Notes under the pieces: generated by a model
What the model saw: only the letters and a program-made list of their open reading frames with translations
What the model was told of the DNA's origin: nothing
Databases searched by the model: none
NCBI RefSeq assembly: GCF_003427025.1
Contig: NZ_QVAI01000013.1
Span: 62,001 to 126,000 of the forward strand
Source: Jiangella endophytica
GTDB lineage: Bacteria > Actinomycetota > Actinomycetes > Jiangellales > Jiangellaceae
Reading direction: 5' to 3'
DNA length: 64,000 nucleotides
Part shown: one piece after another, positions 15,918-24,421 of the stretch
How positions within the stretch are numbered: the stretch's first letter is position 1
Layout of the letters: every line of letters starts with the position of its first letter
Made by a program: the position numbers and the translations under genes

Positions 15918-17653
15918 CGGGCCTCGTCCCCGGCGCGCTCGCCTCGCCGGCCCTCGACGCCGCGCTCGCGACCTGGGAGCGGCATCCGCGGCCGGGCCTC
16001 CCCCAGGGCGAGTACGCGCTCAGCCGCCTCGCCGGGCGTACCCGGCACGGGATCTACCGAGTCGCCGACGGCAGCGTGGTCGTCGAGCCCGAACGGCACG
16101 TCCTGCGGATGACGCCGTCGCCCGACGGCCGGCGCATCGCCGTCGAGGTCGCCGAACGCGCCGACGAGAACGCCGTGCTCGGCATCGTCGACACCACGTC
16201 GAGCGAACTGCGGCTGCACCCCGGGATCCGCTGCCGCTACGACCCCGTGCGCTGGCACGCGGACTCCGCCGCCCTCGACGTCGTCGCGAGCGGGTCCGGC
16301 CGGTTCGTCACGCTCGACGTGTCGAGCGGTGCACGCCGCGAGTCCTCCGTGCCGGCGGGAACGCGGGTGCGGATCTTCCCCGGCGGTGCTGCCGGCCTGC
16401 TCGCCGAGAGCCGTCCGGGCGAGCCGACCCGGCTCGTCGACCGCGCCACCGGGCGCCCGCTCGGCGCCTTCCCCGGTGTCGTCCGCGTCCTGCCGCTCGC
16501 CGCGGGTGTGGTCGTCGACGACGGGATCGGCGTGCTGGCGCTCGACCCGTCCGACGGGCGTGAGCTCTGGCGCTGGAGCGACGCGGCGGTCCGCGTCACC
16601 GACCTCGCGGCGACCGGGGAGCGGGTGCTCGTCGCGGGGGTCCGCGCCGGACGCAGTGTGCTCGTCCTGCTCGACCACGGACGCGCGATCGCCGACCGGA
16701 CGGTCGCCCACGACGGCGAGCCCGCCGTCGCGAGCGGGGTGTCGGCCACCGGGACGGACTTCCTGGTCCGGTTGGAGGGGCCGGCGCTGCCGCCGCGCAT
16801 CGTCCACGCCGCCGAGCTGCTCGGGGCCCCGGGGCCCGCGCGCCGCTCCCCGGTCCGGACCGAGACCGTCTCGGTCGCGGCCGGCGACGGCACGAGCATC
16901 GACGTCGTCGTCACGTCACCCGCCGGTGCCGTAGGACCGCTCCCCCTGCTCCTCACCTGTTACGGCGGCTTCGGCGTGCCGAGTCTGCCGGTCTTCGAGC
17001 CCACCGTTCCCGCCTGGGCCGAGCAGGGCGGCCGGTACGCGATCGCGCAGATCCGCGGCGGTGGCGAGCACGGCCCCGCCTGGCGAGAGGCGGGCCGCGG
17101 CGCGAACAAGTGGCGCGGCATCGCGGATCTCGCCGCCGCGGCGCGCGGTCTCGTCGCGGCCGGGCTGACCCGGCCGGACCTGCTGGTCCTGGCGGGAGCA
17201 TCGCACGGCGGGGTCGTCGTCGCGAGCTGCGCGCTCGGTGCGCCCGGCCTCTGCGCCGGCGTCGTCTGCACCGCGGCGCCCCTGGACCTGCTGGCCCTCG
17301 ACGCCCATCCCCTCGGCGCCCGGTGGGCCGGCGAGTTCGGCGACCCCGGCACCCCGGCCGGTCGCGACGCGCTGCGCGCCATCTCGCCGCTGGATCGGGC
17401 CGAGCGGCTCCCGCCCGGTGCCGCGCCGCCGGCCTTCCTCGGCATCGTGCTCGGCGAGGACTCCCGCGTCGCCCCCGACGACACCGTCCGCCTCGTCGCC
17501 GCGCTGCGCCGGGCCGGCGGGGATGCCGAGATCTGGCGCGCCCCGCGCACGGGCCACGGCGGCAACGAGCTCGACAGCCTGCATCTGCTCGGCTCGGCCG
17601 TCCTCGGCTTCGCCGAACGCATCACCACGACCGCCGACCGAGAAGGGCGCTGA
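15914..17653 (+). CDS. Prolyl-oligopeptidase-family (S9) serine peptidase
   Basis: A 579-aa cytosolic S9 peptidase: propeller at about 1-330, alpha/beta-hydrolase domain at about 330-579. The oxyanion segment LTCYGGFGVPSLPVF and QIRGGGEHGPAWREAGRGANKWRG are POP hallmarks. The triad is Ser430 in GASHGGV, Asp516 in GEDSRV and His548 in TGHGGN. POPs cut after Pro in short peptides, and the co-encoded precursor ends ...VENPFD with a single Pro. It may therefore trim the C-terminus or release the product after import. It is translationally coupled to the propeller gene upstream and 4 nt from the FecCD gene. The substrate is inferred. Confidence 0.85.
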   Translation: MTGLVPGALASPALDAALATWERHPRPGLPQGEYALSRLAGRTRHGIYRVADGSVVVEPERHVLRMTPSPDGRRIAVEVAERADENAVLGIVDTTSSELRLHPGIRCRYDPVRWHADSAALDVVASGSGRFVTLDVSSGARRESSVPAGTRVRIFPGGAAGLLAESRPGEPTRLVDRATGRPLGAFPGVVRVLPLAAGVVVDDGIGVLALDPSDGRELWRWSDAAVRVTDLAATGERVLVAGVRAGRSVLVLLDHGRAIADRTVAHDGEPAVASGVSATGTDFLVRLEGPALPPRIVHAAELLGAPGPARRSPVRTETVSVAAGDGTSIDVVVTSPAGAVGPLPLLLTCYGGFGVPSLPVFEPTVPAWAEQGGRYAIAQIRGGGEHGPAWREAGRGANKWRGIADLAAAARGLVAAGLTRPDLLVLAGASHGGVVVASCALGAPGLCAGVVCTAAPLDLLALDAHPLGARWAGEFGDPGTPAGRDALRAISPLDRAERLPPGAAPPAFLGIVLGEDSRVAPDDTVRLVAALRRAGGDAEIWRAPRTGHGGNELDSLHLLGSAVLGFAERITTTADREGR

Positions 17654-17657
17654 CCCC

Positions 17658-18719
17658 GTGCCGCTCCAGCCCAGTGGCGTGCTCGCCGCACGCGTCCTGG
17701 TCCCTGCGCTCACCGCGGCGCTGGCCGTGCTCCTGCTGCTCTCCGCCGCTGTCGGCACGATCAGTGTGTCCGCCGCCGACGCCGTCCGGCTCGTCGTCGG
17801 CCATCTCCTGCCCGGCATGCCCTGGATGACGGACGGCAGCTATACCGCCCTGCAGGACAACGCCGTCTGGCAGTTCCGGCTGCCGCGCGCCCTGCTCGCC
17901 GCGATCACCGGCGCCGCACTCGCCCTCGCCGGCGCGCTGATGCAGGTCGTCGTGCACAACCCGCTGGCCGAGCCGTACATCCTCGGCGTCTCGGCCGGAG
18001 CCGGGGTCGGTGCGGTCTCCCTCATCGTGTTCGGCGTCGGAGCGAGCTCGCTCGCGATCGGATCGGCCGCCTTCCTCGGCGCCCTCCTCGCGACGGCCGC
18101 CGTCTACCTGCTCTCGCAGCGCCACGGCCGCATCGCGCCGCAGCGCCTCATCCTCGCCGGCGTCGCCCTCGGCTCACTGTTCAGTGCCGTGACGAGCTAC
18201 CTCACCATCACGACCGACGCGCAGAACGTCTTCAGCATCATGTTCCTCCTGCTCGGATCCGTCTCCGCGGCCACGATGACCCACCTGGCACTGCCGGCCG
18301 CCGCGCTGCTCGGAGTCCTCGCCTTCACGGCATTCCGAGCCCGCGCTCTCAATGCCCTCCTCGCCGGCGACGACGCGGCCACCTCACTCGGCGTCAACGT
18401 GAACCGTTTGCGCAGCAGCGTCCTGATCGCGGCGGCACTGCTCACCGGCTCGGTCGTCGCGGTCTCTGGCGGCATCGGCTTCGTCGGGCTCGTCATCCCC
18501 CATGTCGCCCGCATCGTCGTCGGAACCGACCACCGCCGGACGCTGCCCGTGGCGACACTCGGGGGCGCCGTGTTCCTCACGGGAGCCGACCTCCTGGCCC
18601 GGACCGTCGCCGCCCCGACGGAGATACCGCTCGGCGTCCTGACGGCCCTCGTCGGCGCGCCGTTCTTCCTCTGGCTGCTCCGGCGCGACCGCGCCGACAG
18701 CGTGGGGATGAGCCGATGA
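17658..18719 (+). CDS. FecCD-family ABC permease (siderophore/cobalamin type)
   Basis: A 353-aa polytopic membrane protein with about ten helices. AVWQFRLPRALLAAITGAALALAGALMQVVVHNPLAEPYILGVSAGAG is the FecCD/BtuC hallmark, and GGIGFVGLVIPHVARIVVGTDHRRTLPVATLGGAVFL near the C-terminus is the ATPase-contact region. This family imports metal-siderophore complexes, haem or cobalamin. The GTG at 17658 follows GAAGGGC. One permease gene implies a homodimer. It is co-transcribed with the peptidase and the ATPase (ATGA overlap), tying the uptake system to the RiPP cluster. Confidence 0.93.
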   Translation: MPLQPSGVLAARVLVPALTAALAVLLLLSAAVGTISVSAADAVRLVVGHLLPGMPWMTDGSYTALQDNAVWQFRLPRALLAAITGAALALAGALMQVVVHNPLAEPYILGVSAGAGVGAVSLIVFGVGASSLAIGSAAFLGALLATAAVYLLSQRHGRIAPQRLILAGVALGSLFSAVTSYLTITTDAQNVFSIMFLLLGSVSAATMTHLALPAAALLGVLAFTAFRARALNALLAGDDAATSLGVNVNRLRSSVLIAAALLTGSVVAVSGGIGFVGLVIPHVARIVVGTDHRRTLPVATLGGAVFLTGADLLARTVAAPTEIPLGVLTALVGAPFFLWLLRRDRADSVGMSR

Positions 18720-19516
18720 GGGTCGACATCGACGGGCTCAGCGCACACCGCGGCGGCCGTCCGGTCGTGACCGACGTGAGCATCGCGGTTCCGTCCGGTT
18801 CCGTCCTCGGGCTGATCGGCCCGAACGGGAGCGGCAAGTCCACCCTGCTGCGCGCCGTGTCCGGCATCGGCCGGGCCTCCTCGGGGCGGGTCCGGTTCGA
18901 CGGCGTCGACGCCGCGACACTCAGCCGGCGAGACCTCGCTCGCCGCGTCGCCGTCATGGCACAGGAACACAGCGAGGAGTTCGAGATCACCGTGCTCGAC
19001 CTCGTCCTGCTCGGCCGGATCCCGCACGGCCGAGGCTTCGGCCGCGACTCCGAGCACGACATATCCCTCGCCGAGGCCGCCCTCGATCGTGTCGGCGCCC
19101 GCCGGCTCGCCGGACGTCGCTTCGCCGCGCTCTCCGGCGGCGAGCGCCAGCGCGTCCTGCTCGCCCGGGCGCTCACCCAGGACACCCCGGTGCTGATCCT
19201 GGACGAGCCGACCAACCACCTGGACATCGCCCACCAGCTCGAACTCCTCGAACTGGTCACCACGACCGAGCGGACCGTTCTGGTCGCGCTGCACGACCTC
19301 AATCTCGCCGCCCGATCGTGCGATGCCGTCGCCGTCCTCGCCGACGGACGTCTCGTCGCGCTCGGCGAACCGGACGACGTCCTCGACACGACCGCGATCC
19401 GCACCGTCTTCGGCGTCGACTCGACCGCCGTCAGGCACCCCGCCACCGGGCGCCGTCACCTCATCTTCGATGCCCGGAGTCCCCACCCCGTCTCGAAAGG
19501 AACGCCCGTCCGATGA
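18716..19516 (+). CDS. ABC transporter ATPase (FepC/BtuD/FhuC type)
   Basis: A 266-aa cytosolic ATPase. It has Walker A GPNGSGKST (Lys41), Q-loop VMAQEHSEEFEITVLDLVLLGR, signature ALSGGERQRVLLARAL, Walker B VLILDEPTNHLD and H-loop ALHDLNLAARSCD. The sequence class is that of siderophore/vitamin B12 importers. ATGA overlaps on both sides couple it to the FecCD permease and the binding lipoprotein, so the three form a complete importer. The cargo is inferred from cluster context to be the (metallated) peptide product. Confidence 0.93.
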   Translation: MRVDIDGLSAHRGGRPVVTDVSIAVPSGSVLGLIGPNGSGKSTLLRAVSGIGRASSGRVRFDGVDAATLSRRDLARRVAVMAQEHSEEFEITVLDLVLLGRIPHGRGFGRDSEHDISLAEAALDRVGARRLAGRRFAALSGGERQRVLLARALTQDTPVLILDEPTNHLDIAHQLELLELVTTTERTVLVALHDLNLAARSCDAVAVLADGRLVALGEPDDVLDTTAIRTVFGVDSTAVRHPATGRRHLIFDARSPHPVSKGTPVR

Positions 19517-20502
19517 ACAGCACTCGCACCGCCGTCGCTCTCCTCACCCTCGCCGCACTGAGCGCCTGCGGAACCGGCGTCACACCGGACGCTCCGGCCG
19601 CCACCGCCACGGGTGAGACCGTGACGCTCACGAACTGCGGCCGGGAGCTCTCCTTCGACGCCGCACCCACGCGAGTCGTCGGCATGATGCCGTCGCAGAC
19701 CGAACTCCTCCTGCGACTCGGTCTCCACGACGCCCTCGTCGGTCAGGCCCAGACCGCCACCCACCCGCTACCCGGCGACCTCGCCGACGACGCCGCGGCG
19801 ATCCCCGTCCTCAGCACCGACGCTCCGCCGGCTCGCGAGGACCTGCTGGCCGCCACGCCCGACCTGGTGGTCTCGCCGACGGAGTACGAGTTCACCGCGG
19901 AACAGGGCTTCGCCAGCCTCGACCAGCTGGCCGGCAACGGCGCGGCGGCCTACGTCGCCACGGGCGGCTGCGCCGAACGGCGCAACACCGCGACCGTCAC
20001 GGACCTGCTCACCGACATCGCCGACCTCGGTGCCATCTTCCGCGTGCCCGAACGCGCCGACGAACTGACGGACGAGGCCGAGCAACGCCTCGCCGCGGTC
20101 GAAGCCGCGATCGAGGGGAAGCCCCGCCCCACGGTCGCCCAGCTCTTCGTCGAGGGCAACTCGCTCTCCGCCATCGGCGCCGGCGTCGAGGCCGACATCA
20201 TCAGGACCGCCGGAGGCGACAACGTCTTCGACCCCGACGCCCCGGAGTTCGCGAACTTCTTCGCCGCCGTCATCGCGCCGGAAGAGATCACCAGCCGGGA
20301 CCCGGAGGCGATCGTCTTCGGCGTGTCCAGCCCCGCACAGGAGCAGCAGACGCGCGACTACCTCGCCCGCACCTTCCCCGACGTCACCGCCGTCCGCACC
20401 GGCACCCTCGTCGCCGTCCCCGCGAGCGACCTGTTCCCCGGCACCCTGGGCAACATCGACGCCGTCGAGCTCATCGCCGGGGCGCTCCACCCGGGATCGT
20501 GA
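19513..20502 (+). CDS. Substrate-binding lipoprotein of FecB/BtuF type
   Basis: A 329-aa exported lipoprotein. A signal peptide with lipobox LSAC (Cys19) is followed by a periplasmic-binding-protein fold of the class-III (TroA/BtuF) type. RVVGMMPSQTELLLRLGLHDALVGQAQ and REDLLAATPDLVVSPTEYE form the first lobe. TVAQLFVEGNSLSAIGAGVEADIIRTAGGDNVF forms the second. The IGAGVEADIIRTAGG run is common in ferric-siderophore binders. It is the last gene of the plus operon and captures ligand for the FecCD/ATPase pair. Ligand specificity cannot be read. Confidence 0.9.
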   Translation: MNSTRTAVALLTLAALSACGTGVTPDAPAATATGETVTLTNCGRELSFDAAPTRVVGMMPSQTELLLRLGLHDALVGQAQTATHPLPGDLADDAAAIPVLSTDAPPAREDLLAATPDLVVSPTEYEFTAEQGFASLDQLAGNGAAAYVATGGCAERRNTATVTDLLTDIADLGAIFRVPERADELTDEAEQRLAAVEAAIEGKPRPTVAQLFVEGNSLSAIGAGVEADIIRTAGGDNVFDPDAPEFANFFAAVIAPEEITSRDPEAIVFGVSSPAQEQQTRDYLARTFPDVTAVRTGTLVAVPASDLFPGTLGNIDAVELIAGALHPGS

Positions 20503-20519
20503 GGATCTTGACGGATCCT
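20502..20519 (+). terminator. Weak hairpin after the uptake operon
   Basis: AGGATC (20502-20507) and GATCCT (20514-20519) flank a 6-nt loop immediately at the lipoprotein stop codon. The stem is only 6 bp, so termination would be partial. The next gene starts 50 nt later. Confidence 0.3.
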
Positions 20520-20569
20520 TAGCGCCCGGCGACGGTGTATCGCCCTGCCGTCACGGGAAGTCTCTCGGT

Positions 20570-20821
20570 ATGGCGATCGGCACGGTGAAGTTCTTCAGGT
20601 CCGACAAGGGCTGGGGGGCCATCAGCTCGCCGGACATCCCTGACGGCACTGAGGCCTGGGTGCACTTCAGCGTGATCGACATGGACGGCTTCCGCGAACT
20701 CGCTGCGGGCGATCGGGTCGAGTTCTCCTACGAGCAGGTACGTCAGGACAGCTTCCGCTTCCGTGCCACCCACGTCCGCAAGGTCCCCACCCGGCGGGCA
20801 GCGAAGCCGAACGACCTCTGA
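20570..20821 (+). CDS. Cold-shock-domain protein
   Basis: An 83-aa single-stranded nucleic-acid-binding OB-fold. GTVKFFRSDKGWGAISSPD carries the RNP1-like KGWGAI, and AWVHFSVID carries the RNP2-like VHFSVI. It is longer and more diverged than canonical CspA (for example FRSDKGWG rather than FNxxKGFG). It probably acts as an RNA chaperone. GGGAAG lies upstream of the ATG. It follows the uptake operon by 67 nt but looks independent of it. Confidence 0.88.
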   Translation: MAIGTVKFFRSDKGWGAISSPDIPDGTEAWVHFSVIDMDGFRELAAGDRVEFSYEQVRQDSFRFRATHVRKVPTRRAAKPNDL

Positions 20822-20885
20822 CGAGCAGGGCCGCCGGATCTCGTACGCGAGGGCGGCACGGCAGGGCGAGGCTGACCGGGGGGTC

Positions 20886-20907
20886 GCCCCCGCGCCTGGG
20901 CGGGGGC
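20886..20907 (+). terminator. GC-rich hairpin after cold-shock gene
   Basis: GCCCCCGC (20886-20893) pairs with GCGGGGGC (20900-20907) with a 6-nt loop, 65 nt after the stop. No U-tract follows. It is a plausible terminator in this GC-rich background. Confidence 0.4.
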
Positions 20908-21077
20908 CACCCCGGCGCGGGGACTTGGTCACCTCATAGCTGGGGCCAGGCTCGAGATGACCCGTCTCATCCCCCGCGCTGCAGGCGAACCAGATCGAGA
21001 ACTGACCTCCAATGGCTCCCTCCCATGCTCTCCGGGTGGCGTGTCGTTCTGCGTGCGACCGCGCGTCGCCGGTCGCC

Positions 21078-21863
21078 CTACGGTGCGGCGAGCTGCGCGC
21101 GCAGCCTGCCGAGGATGCGGGACAGCAGGCGCGACACCTGCATCTGGGTCACGCCGAGTTCGGCGCCGATCTCCTGTTGGGTCAAGCCTCTGAAGAAGCG
21201 CAGGTAGACGATGCGCCGGTCGCCCGGCTCGAGCGCGCGGCAGGCCGGGGACAACCAGGCCACGGCCTCGGCCCGGGCGAAGCCACCGTCGTCCTCGCCG
21301 AGCGACTCCGCGAGTGCGGTCTCCTCCCCGTCCGCGCCGCGGTAGTCCAGCGAGGTCGTCGTGAAGCACTCGTGCGAGGCGCGCGCCTCACGGACGTCGG
21401 CGACCTCGACCCCGAGGTGGCGGGCCAGGTCGGCCGGGCTCGGGACGACGCCGTTGGCTTGGGTGATCTCGTCCGTCGCCGTCGACACCGCGGCGGCCAG
21501 CTCCTGCACACGCCGAGGCGGCCGCACCGCCCAGCCGTGGTCGCGGAAGTACCTCCTCACCTCGCCGCGGATCGTCGGAACCGCGAAGGAGATGAAGTCC
21601 TTGCCGAGGCTGGGGTCGAACCGCTGCGTGGCGCCGACCAGACCGAGGTTGGCCACCTGCACCAGATCCTCGAGTTCGACGCCCCGCCTCGCGTAGCGCC
21701 GGGCGATGATCTCAGCCACCTGGAGGTGCAGAAGGACGACCTCGTCGAGGAGCCGCCGACGCTCATCTCGGTGCGCGGCGGCCGCTCGGGTCAGCAGATC
21801 CATGGTCAAGCGCTCGCGCTGTCGCTGCCGGAGACTGCCAGGCGCTGCTGCGTGGCTTCGCAT
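21078..21863 (-). CDS. RNA polymerase sigma factor, SigB/SigF/SigG subfamily
   Basis: About 261 aa, an alternative stress/sporulation sigma factor. Region 2: IARRYARRGVELEDLVQVANLGLVGATQRFDP, then GKDFISFAVPTIRGEVRRYFRDHGW. Region 3: VPSPADLARHLGVEVADVREAR. Region 4: LEPGDRRIVYLRFFRGLTQQEIGAELGVTQMQVSRLLSRIL. The order and motifs match SigB/SigF of actinobacteria. In the family it is held by an anti-sigma factor of RsbW type; none is encoded next to it. An internal ATG (MDLLTRA) at about residue 21 is an alternative start. It is monocistronic as far as visible. Confidence 0.9.
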   Translation of the reverse strand: MRSHAAAPGSLRQRQRERLTMDLLTRAAAAHRDERRRLLDEVVLLHLQVAEIIARRYARRGVELEDLVQVANLGLVGATQRFDPSLGKDFISFAVPTIRGEVRRYFRDHGWAVRPPRRVQELAAAVSTATDEITQANGVVPSPADLARHLGVEVADVREARASHECFTTTSLDYRGADGEETALAESLGEDDGGFARAEAVAWLSPACRALEPGDRRIVYLRFFRGLTQQEIGAELGVTQMQVSRLLSRILGRLRAQLAAP

Positions 21864-22256
21864 GGGGGTTGCACCTCTCAGGCAGAGGGCGACGTGGCGA
21901 TTGCTTGACCACGTACGTCCACGGAAGCACAGTGACCCGCTCGTGACAAGGCCGGACTGAACAGAAAGGTCCGTCTACCCCTCGCCATTCCGTGTCGGAC
22001 GCCGCGAGCGCCCTGCGTGCGGTGCTGCCCTTCGCCCCCTGACGTGCACGGATACGGCTGGACGTCGCCGTTGCGACCGGCGTCCGACGACGCAGCGCCG
22101 ACCTGTCCCGGCCGCCGCTGACTACGTACCACTACGACCGCCCGGCCGCGGCCGTCCAGGCATCGGCCGGCCCGGTGCCCGGGAGCGCTCCCGGGCACCG
22201 GGCGTCAGACCGGCCGTCGTCCGCTCAGGAAGAGGTCGCCTTCGAGCCGGCTCGGC
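21864..22256. other. Gene-free interval with a strong palindrome
   Basis: About 390 nt between the sigma factor start and the beta-helix stop. It should hold the sigma gene promoter on the minus strand. The only notable structure is the 34-bp palindrome listed separately. I see no convincing coding region. Confidence 0.5.
22170..22203. terminator. Perfect 34-bp palindrome (terminator-like)
   Basis: 17-bp arms (22170-22186 and 22187-22203) are exact reverse complements. It lies about 55 nt beyond the stop of the beta-helix gene on the minus strand. No U-tract follows. Confidence 0.5.
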
Positions 22257-23795
22257 TCAGACCGGCCGTCCCGGCGGCGAGACCAGCCACGATGTGCCGT
22301 CCGACACCGCCAGCGACGGCCGCTGCCCACGGGCGTCGGTGACGACGACGGTGGCGCCGGTCAGGCCCGCCGGCGCCGGAAGGTCAGAGGTCTTGCAGGG
22401 CAGCAGCTCGATGTGGGCGCCCTCGACGCCGCCCGCCACCAGCGGCGAACTGCCCGCGTAGGTGTTGCCCACGACCGAGCCTTGGCGCAGGCTGCCGCCC
22501 ACTCTGATCGGAGGCTCACCGGCCGGGTTCTCGCCGAACGCGTTGCCCGTGAGCGAGACCCGGGTGGCGTCGCCGTCGATGCGTACCGCGGCCTCGCCGG
22601 CCGTCCCCGACTGGTTCCAGCCCTCGAACGTGTTCGCGGTGATCGTGGAGTCGGACAGCGACCCTTCCACGTGCAGCGGCGTGCCCCACACCCAGCTGAT
22701 GGTGTTGCCGGTGATCGTCGTGTGGTGCACGGCCGCGTCGGGTCCGAAGACCACCGCCCGTTCACCCATCTGCCAGATCCCCTGCCAGTCGGGCGTGTAC
22801 TCGCCGCCCGGCGGCACCTCGAATCCGCCGAAGTGGTTGCCGCTGATGGTCACGCCGTGACCGCCGGACGTGATGTGGACGATCGGTGCCGGCGGGGTGC
22901 CGTCCCAGCCGTCCGTGCGAGAGCTGTTCTCCACGATGTTGCCGGCGATCGTCGAGTTCGTCAGCGAGCCCCAGAACAGGCGGCGGCCGATGTCCAGCAG
23001 ATTGTCGGTGATGATCGCCCCGCGGAACTGCCCGTCGCTCTCGCCGTGGAACTTGATCGCGAAGTCGGTCGGGGTGTGGAAGTGATTGCCGGTGATCATC
23101 CACTTGCGCAGGCCGTAGGGCGGCACGTGGGGCCCGCCGCCCTCGACCCCCGACTGCGGCCAGGACACCTCGACGCCCGTGCCACCCAGCGCCACCAGGT
23201 TCTGGATGAAGTAGAGGCCCCGCCCCTCCTGGCGGACGGCGACCTGCATGCTGGTGAAGTTGCACGACGCTGCCAGGAAGTCCATGTCGTCGGCATTCGC
23301 CGACTTCTTGACGAGCACGCCGATCATCCCCGAGGTCCGCTGCCCCACCGCGACGAAGGCGACGCCCTCGACGTGCCCGAGAGTGCCCTCCCACTGGATG
23401 GCCGGTCCGTCGAAGCCCAGCGAGATCTGCGAGGTACGGGTGGCCATGGTGCCGTAGCCGAGCAGCTTCATCCGCCCGTGCCTGCTGCTCACCCGCAGTG
23501 GCGCGCTGATCAGGTAGGCACCGGGCGGCAACACGACGATCTTCTGATCACCGCGGCCGACCACCGAGTCGATCGCGGCCTGCACGGCGGCGGTGTCGTC
23601 GGTGGTGCCGTTTCCCGCTGCGCCGAACTGCTGAGGCGTGACGAAGCTGCCGGGTTCGAGGGCGGTCGGCTTCACGCTCGCAGCCTGCGCCGGCCCGGCC
23701 GCGAACACTCCGGCCGCGATGCCCGCGAGCCCCGCTCCGGCACCGGTCAACGCCCTGCGACGTCCGATTGCTTCAGGCACTTCGTCACCCTCCAT
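22257..23795 (-). CDS. Tat-exported right-handed beta-helix protein (pectate-lyase-3 fold)
   Basis: A 512-aa secreted protein. Residues about 12-40 contain a twin-arginine signal (RRRALTGAGAG, then AAGVFAAGPAQAA). After the signal, FVTPQQFGAAGNGTTDDTAAVQAAIDSV and VVLPPGAYLISAPLRV are the start motifs of the pectate_lyase_3 / GH28-like superfamily. The body repeats short strands with Asn ladders (ITGNHFHTPTDF, IAGNIVENSS, ISGNHFGGFEV, ITANTFEGWN, LTGNAFGEN), one every 20-30 residues, as in parallel beta-helices. It may bind or cleave a polysaccharide; catalytic residues are not obvious. A palindromic operator lies upstream. Confidence 0.82.
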   Translation of the reverse strand: MEGDEVPEAIGRRRALTGAGAGLAGIAAGVFAAGPAQAASVKPTALEPGSFVTPQQFGAAGNGTTDDTAAVQAAIDSVVGRGDQKIVVLPPGAYLISAPLRVSSRHGRMKLLGYGTMATRTSQISLGFDGPAIQWEGTLGHVEGVAFVAVGQRTSGMIGVLVKKSANADDMDFLAASCNFTSMQVAVRQEGRGLYFIQNLVALGGTGVEVSWPQSGVEGGGPHVPPYGLRKWMITGNHFHTPTDFAIKFHGESDGQFRGAIITDNLLDIGRRLFWGSLTNSTIAGNIVENSSRTDGWDGTPPAPIVHITSGGHGVTISGNHFGGFEVPPGGEYTPDWQGIWQMGERAVVFGPDAAVHHTTITGNTISWVWGTPLHVEGSLSDSTITANTFEGWNQSGTAGEAAVRIDGDATRVSLTGNAFGENPAGEPPIRVGGSLRQGSVVGNTYAGSSPLVAGGVEGAHIELLPCKTSDLPAPAGLTGATVVVTDARGQRPSLAVSDGTSWLVSPPGRPV

Positions 23796-23851
23796 TGGAG
23801 ATCGTCGGCCCGCAACGGACGCCAGAGGATGCCACCGGCACCTGAGAGTCT

Positions 23852-23876
23852 TAATACGTATTAGCTCCGTTGCTAA
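23852..23876 (-). promoter_or_regulatory. Operator/promoter of the beta-helix gene
   Basis: An AT-rich patch 57-81 nt upstream of the start holds a perfect 12-bp palindrome TAATACGTATTA (23852-23863). It overlaps an inverted repeat TTAGC-N6-GCTAA (23861-23876). On the minus strand TATTAA could be the -10. A repressor site is likely from the symmetry; the regulator is unknown. Confidence 0.45.
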
Positions 23877-24090
23877 TCGTGATGTTATGCGTGGAATGTG
23901 TGCACGGTCAATGCGCGACGGTCCCCCGGGCGCCCGCCGGCATTGCGAGCTGTGCCGCTACCCGACGGGTCGCTGCCGGCCGCCTTCGACCCGCTCCGGC
24001 GAGGGATCGAGCCACCGGCCGCTGGGGCGTGACGACGCACCCACACCTGCGCCACCAGCGACGAGACGCCCCAGCGGATATCGCTGGACA

Positions 24091-24380
24091 TCACTCAGGC
24101 CAGCAGTCCTCACCCTCGGGCACGACGCCGATCGACAGGTGGTCGCGTTCCACGAATTCACGACCCTCAGCGTCTTCATAGGTCACCTCGACATGGTCGG
24201 CCGATCCACCCCCCACCTGCCGTCCGTCGTCTCGTAGACGATGGGCAGGACGGCCGCTTCGACCAGTGACCATTCCCCGTCGCCGATCAGCTCGACGCCT
24301 GTGAGGGTGACGGGCTCCGTCTGTGCGGCAAGGGCAGCGCCACGATGGCCGCACGCGCAGGCACGACCACCTCGTCGCAT
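24091..24380 (-). pseudogene. Small hypothetical gene broken by one frameshift
   Basis: Two frames on the minus strand join into one plausible protein of about 95 aa. From the ATG at 24380 the first frame reads ...TGVELIGDGEWSLVEAAVLPIVYETTDGRW. The adjacent frame continues GGGSADHVEVTYEDAEGREFVERDHLSIGV and ends GEDCWPE. The switch is at a run of six G (minus strand) near 24215-24235; adding one G restores the frame. This is either a true frameshift or a homopolymer indel in the assembly. I do not recognise the family. The protein would be small, acidic and cytosolic. Confidence 0.5.
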
Positions 24381-24421
24381 CCGGGCAGGTCATCCTGGTC
24401 GGCGAAGGCACGCGTGGGTGG

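Noticed and set aside
21878..22198. A 106-codon minus-strand frame upstream of the SigB/F-type gene
   Set aside because: No motif, no ribosome-binding site, and it runs across the 34-bp palindrome.
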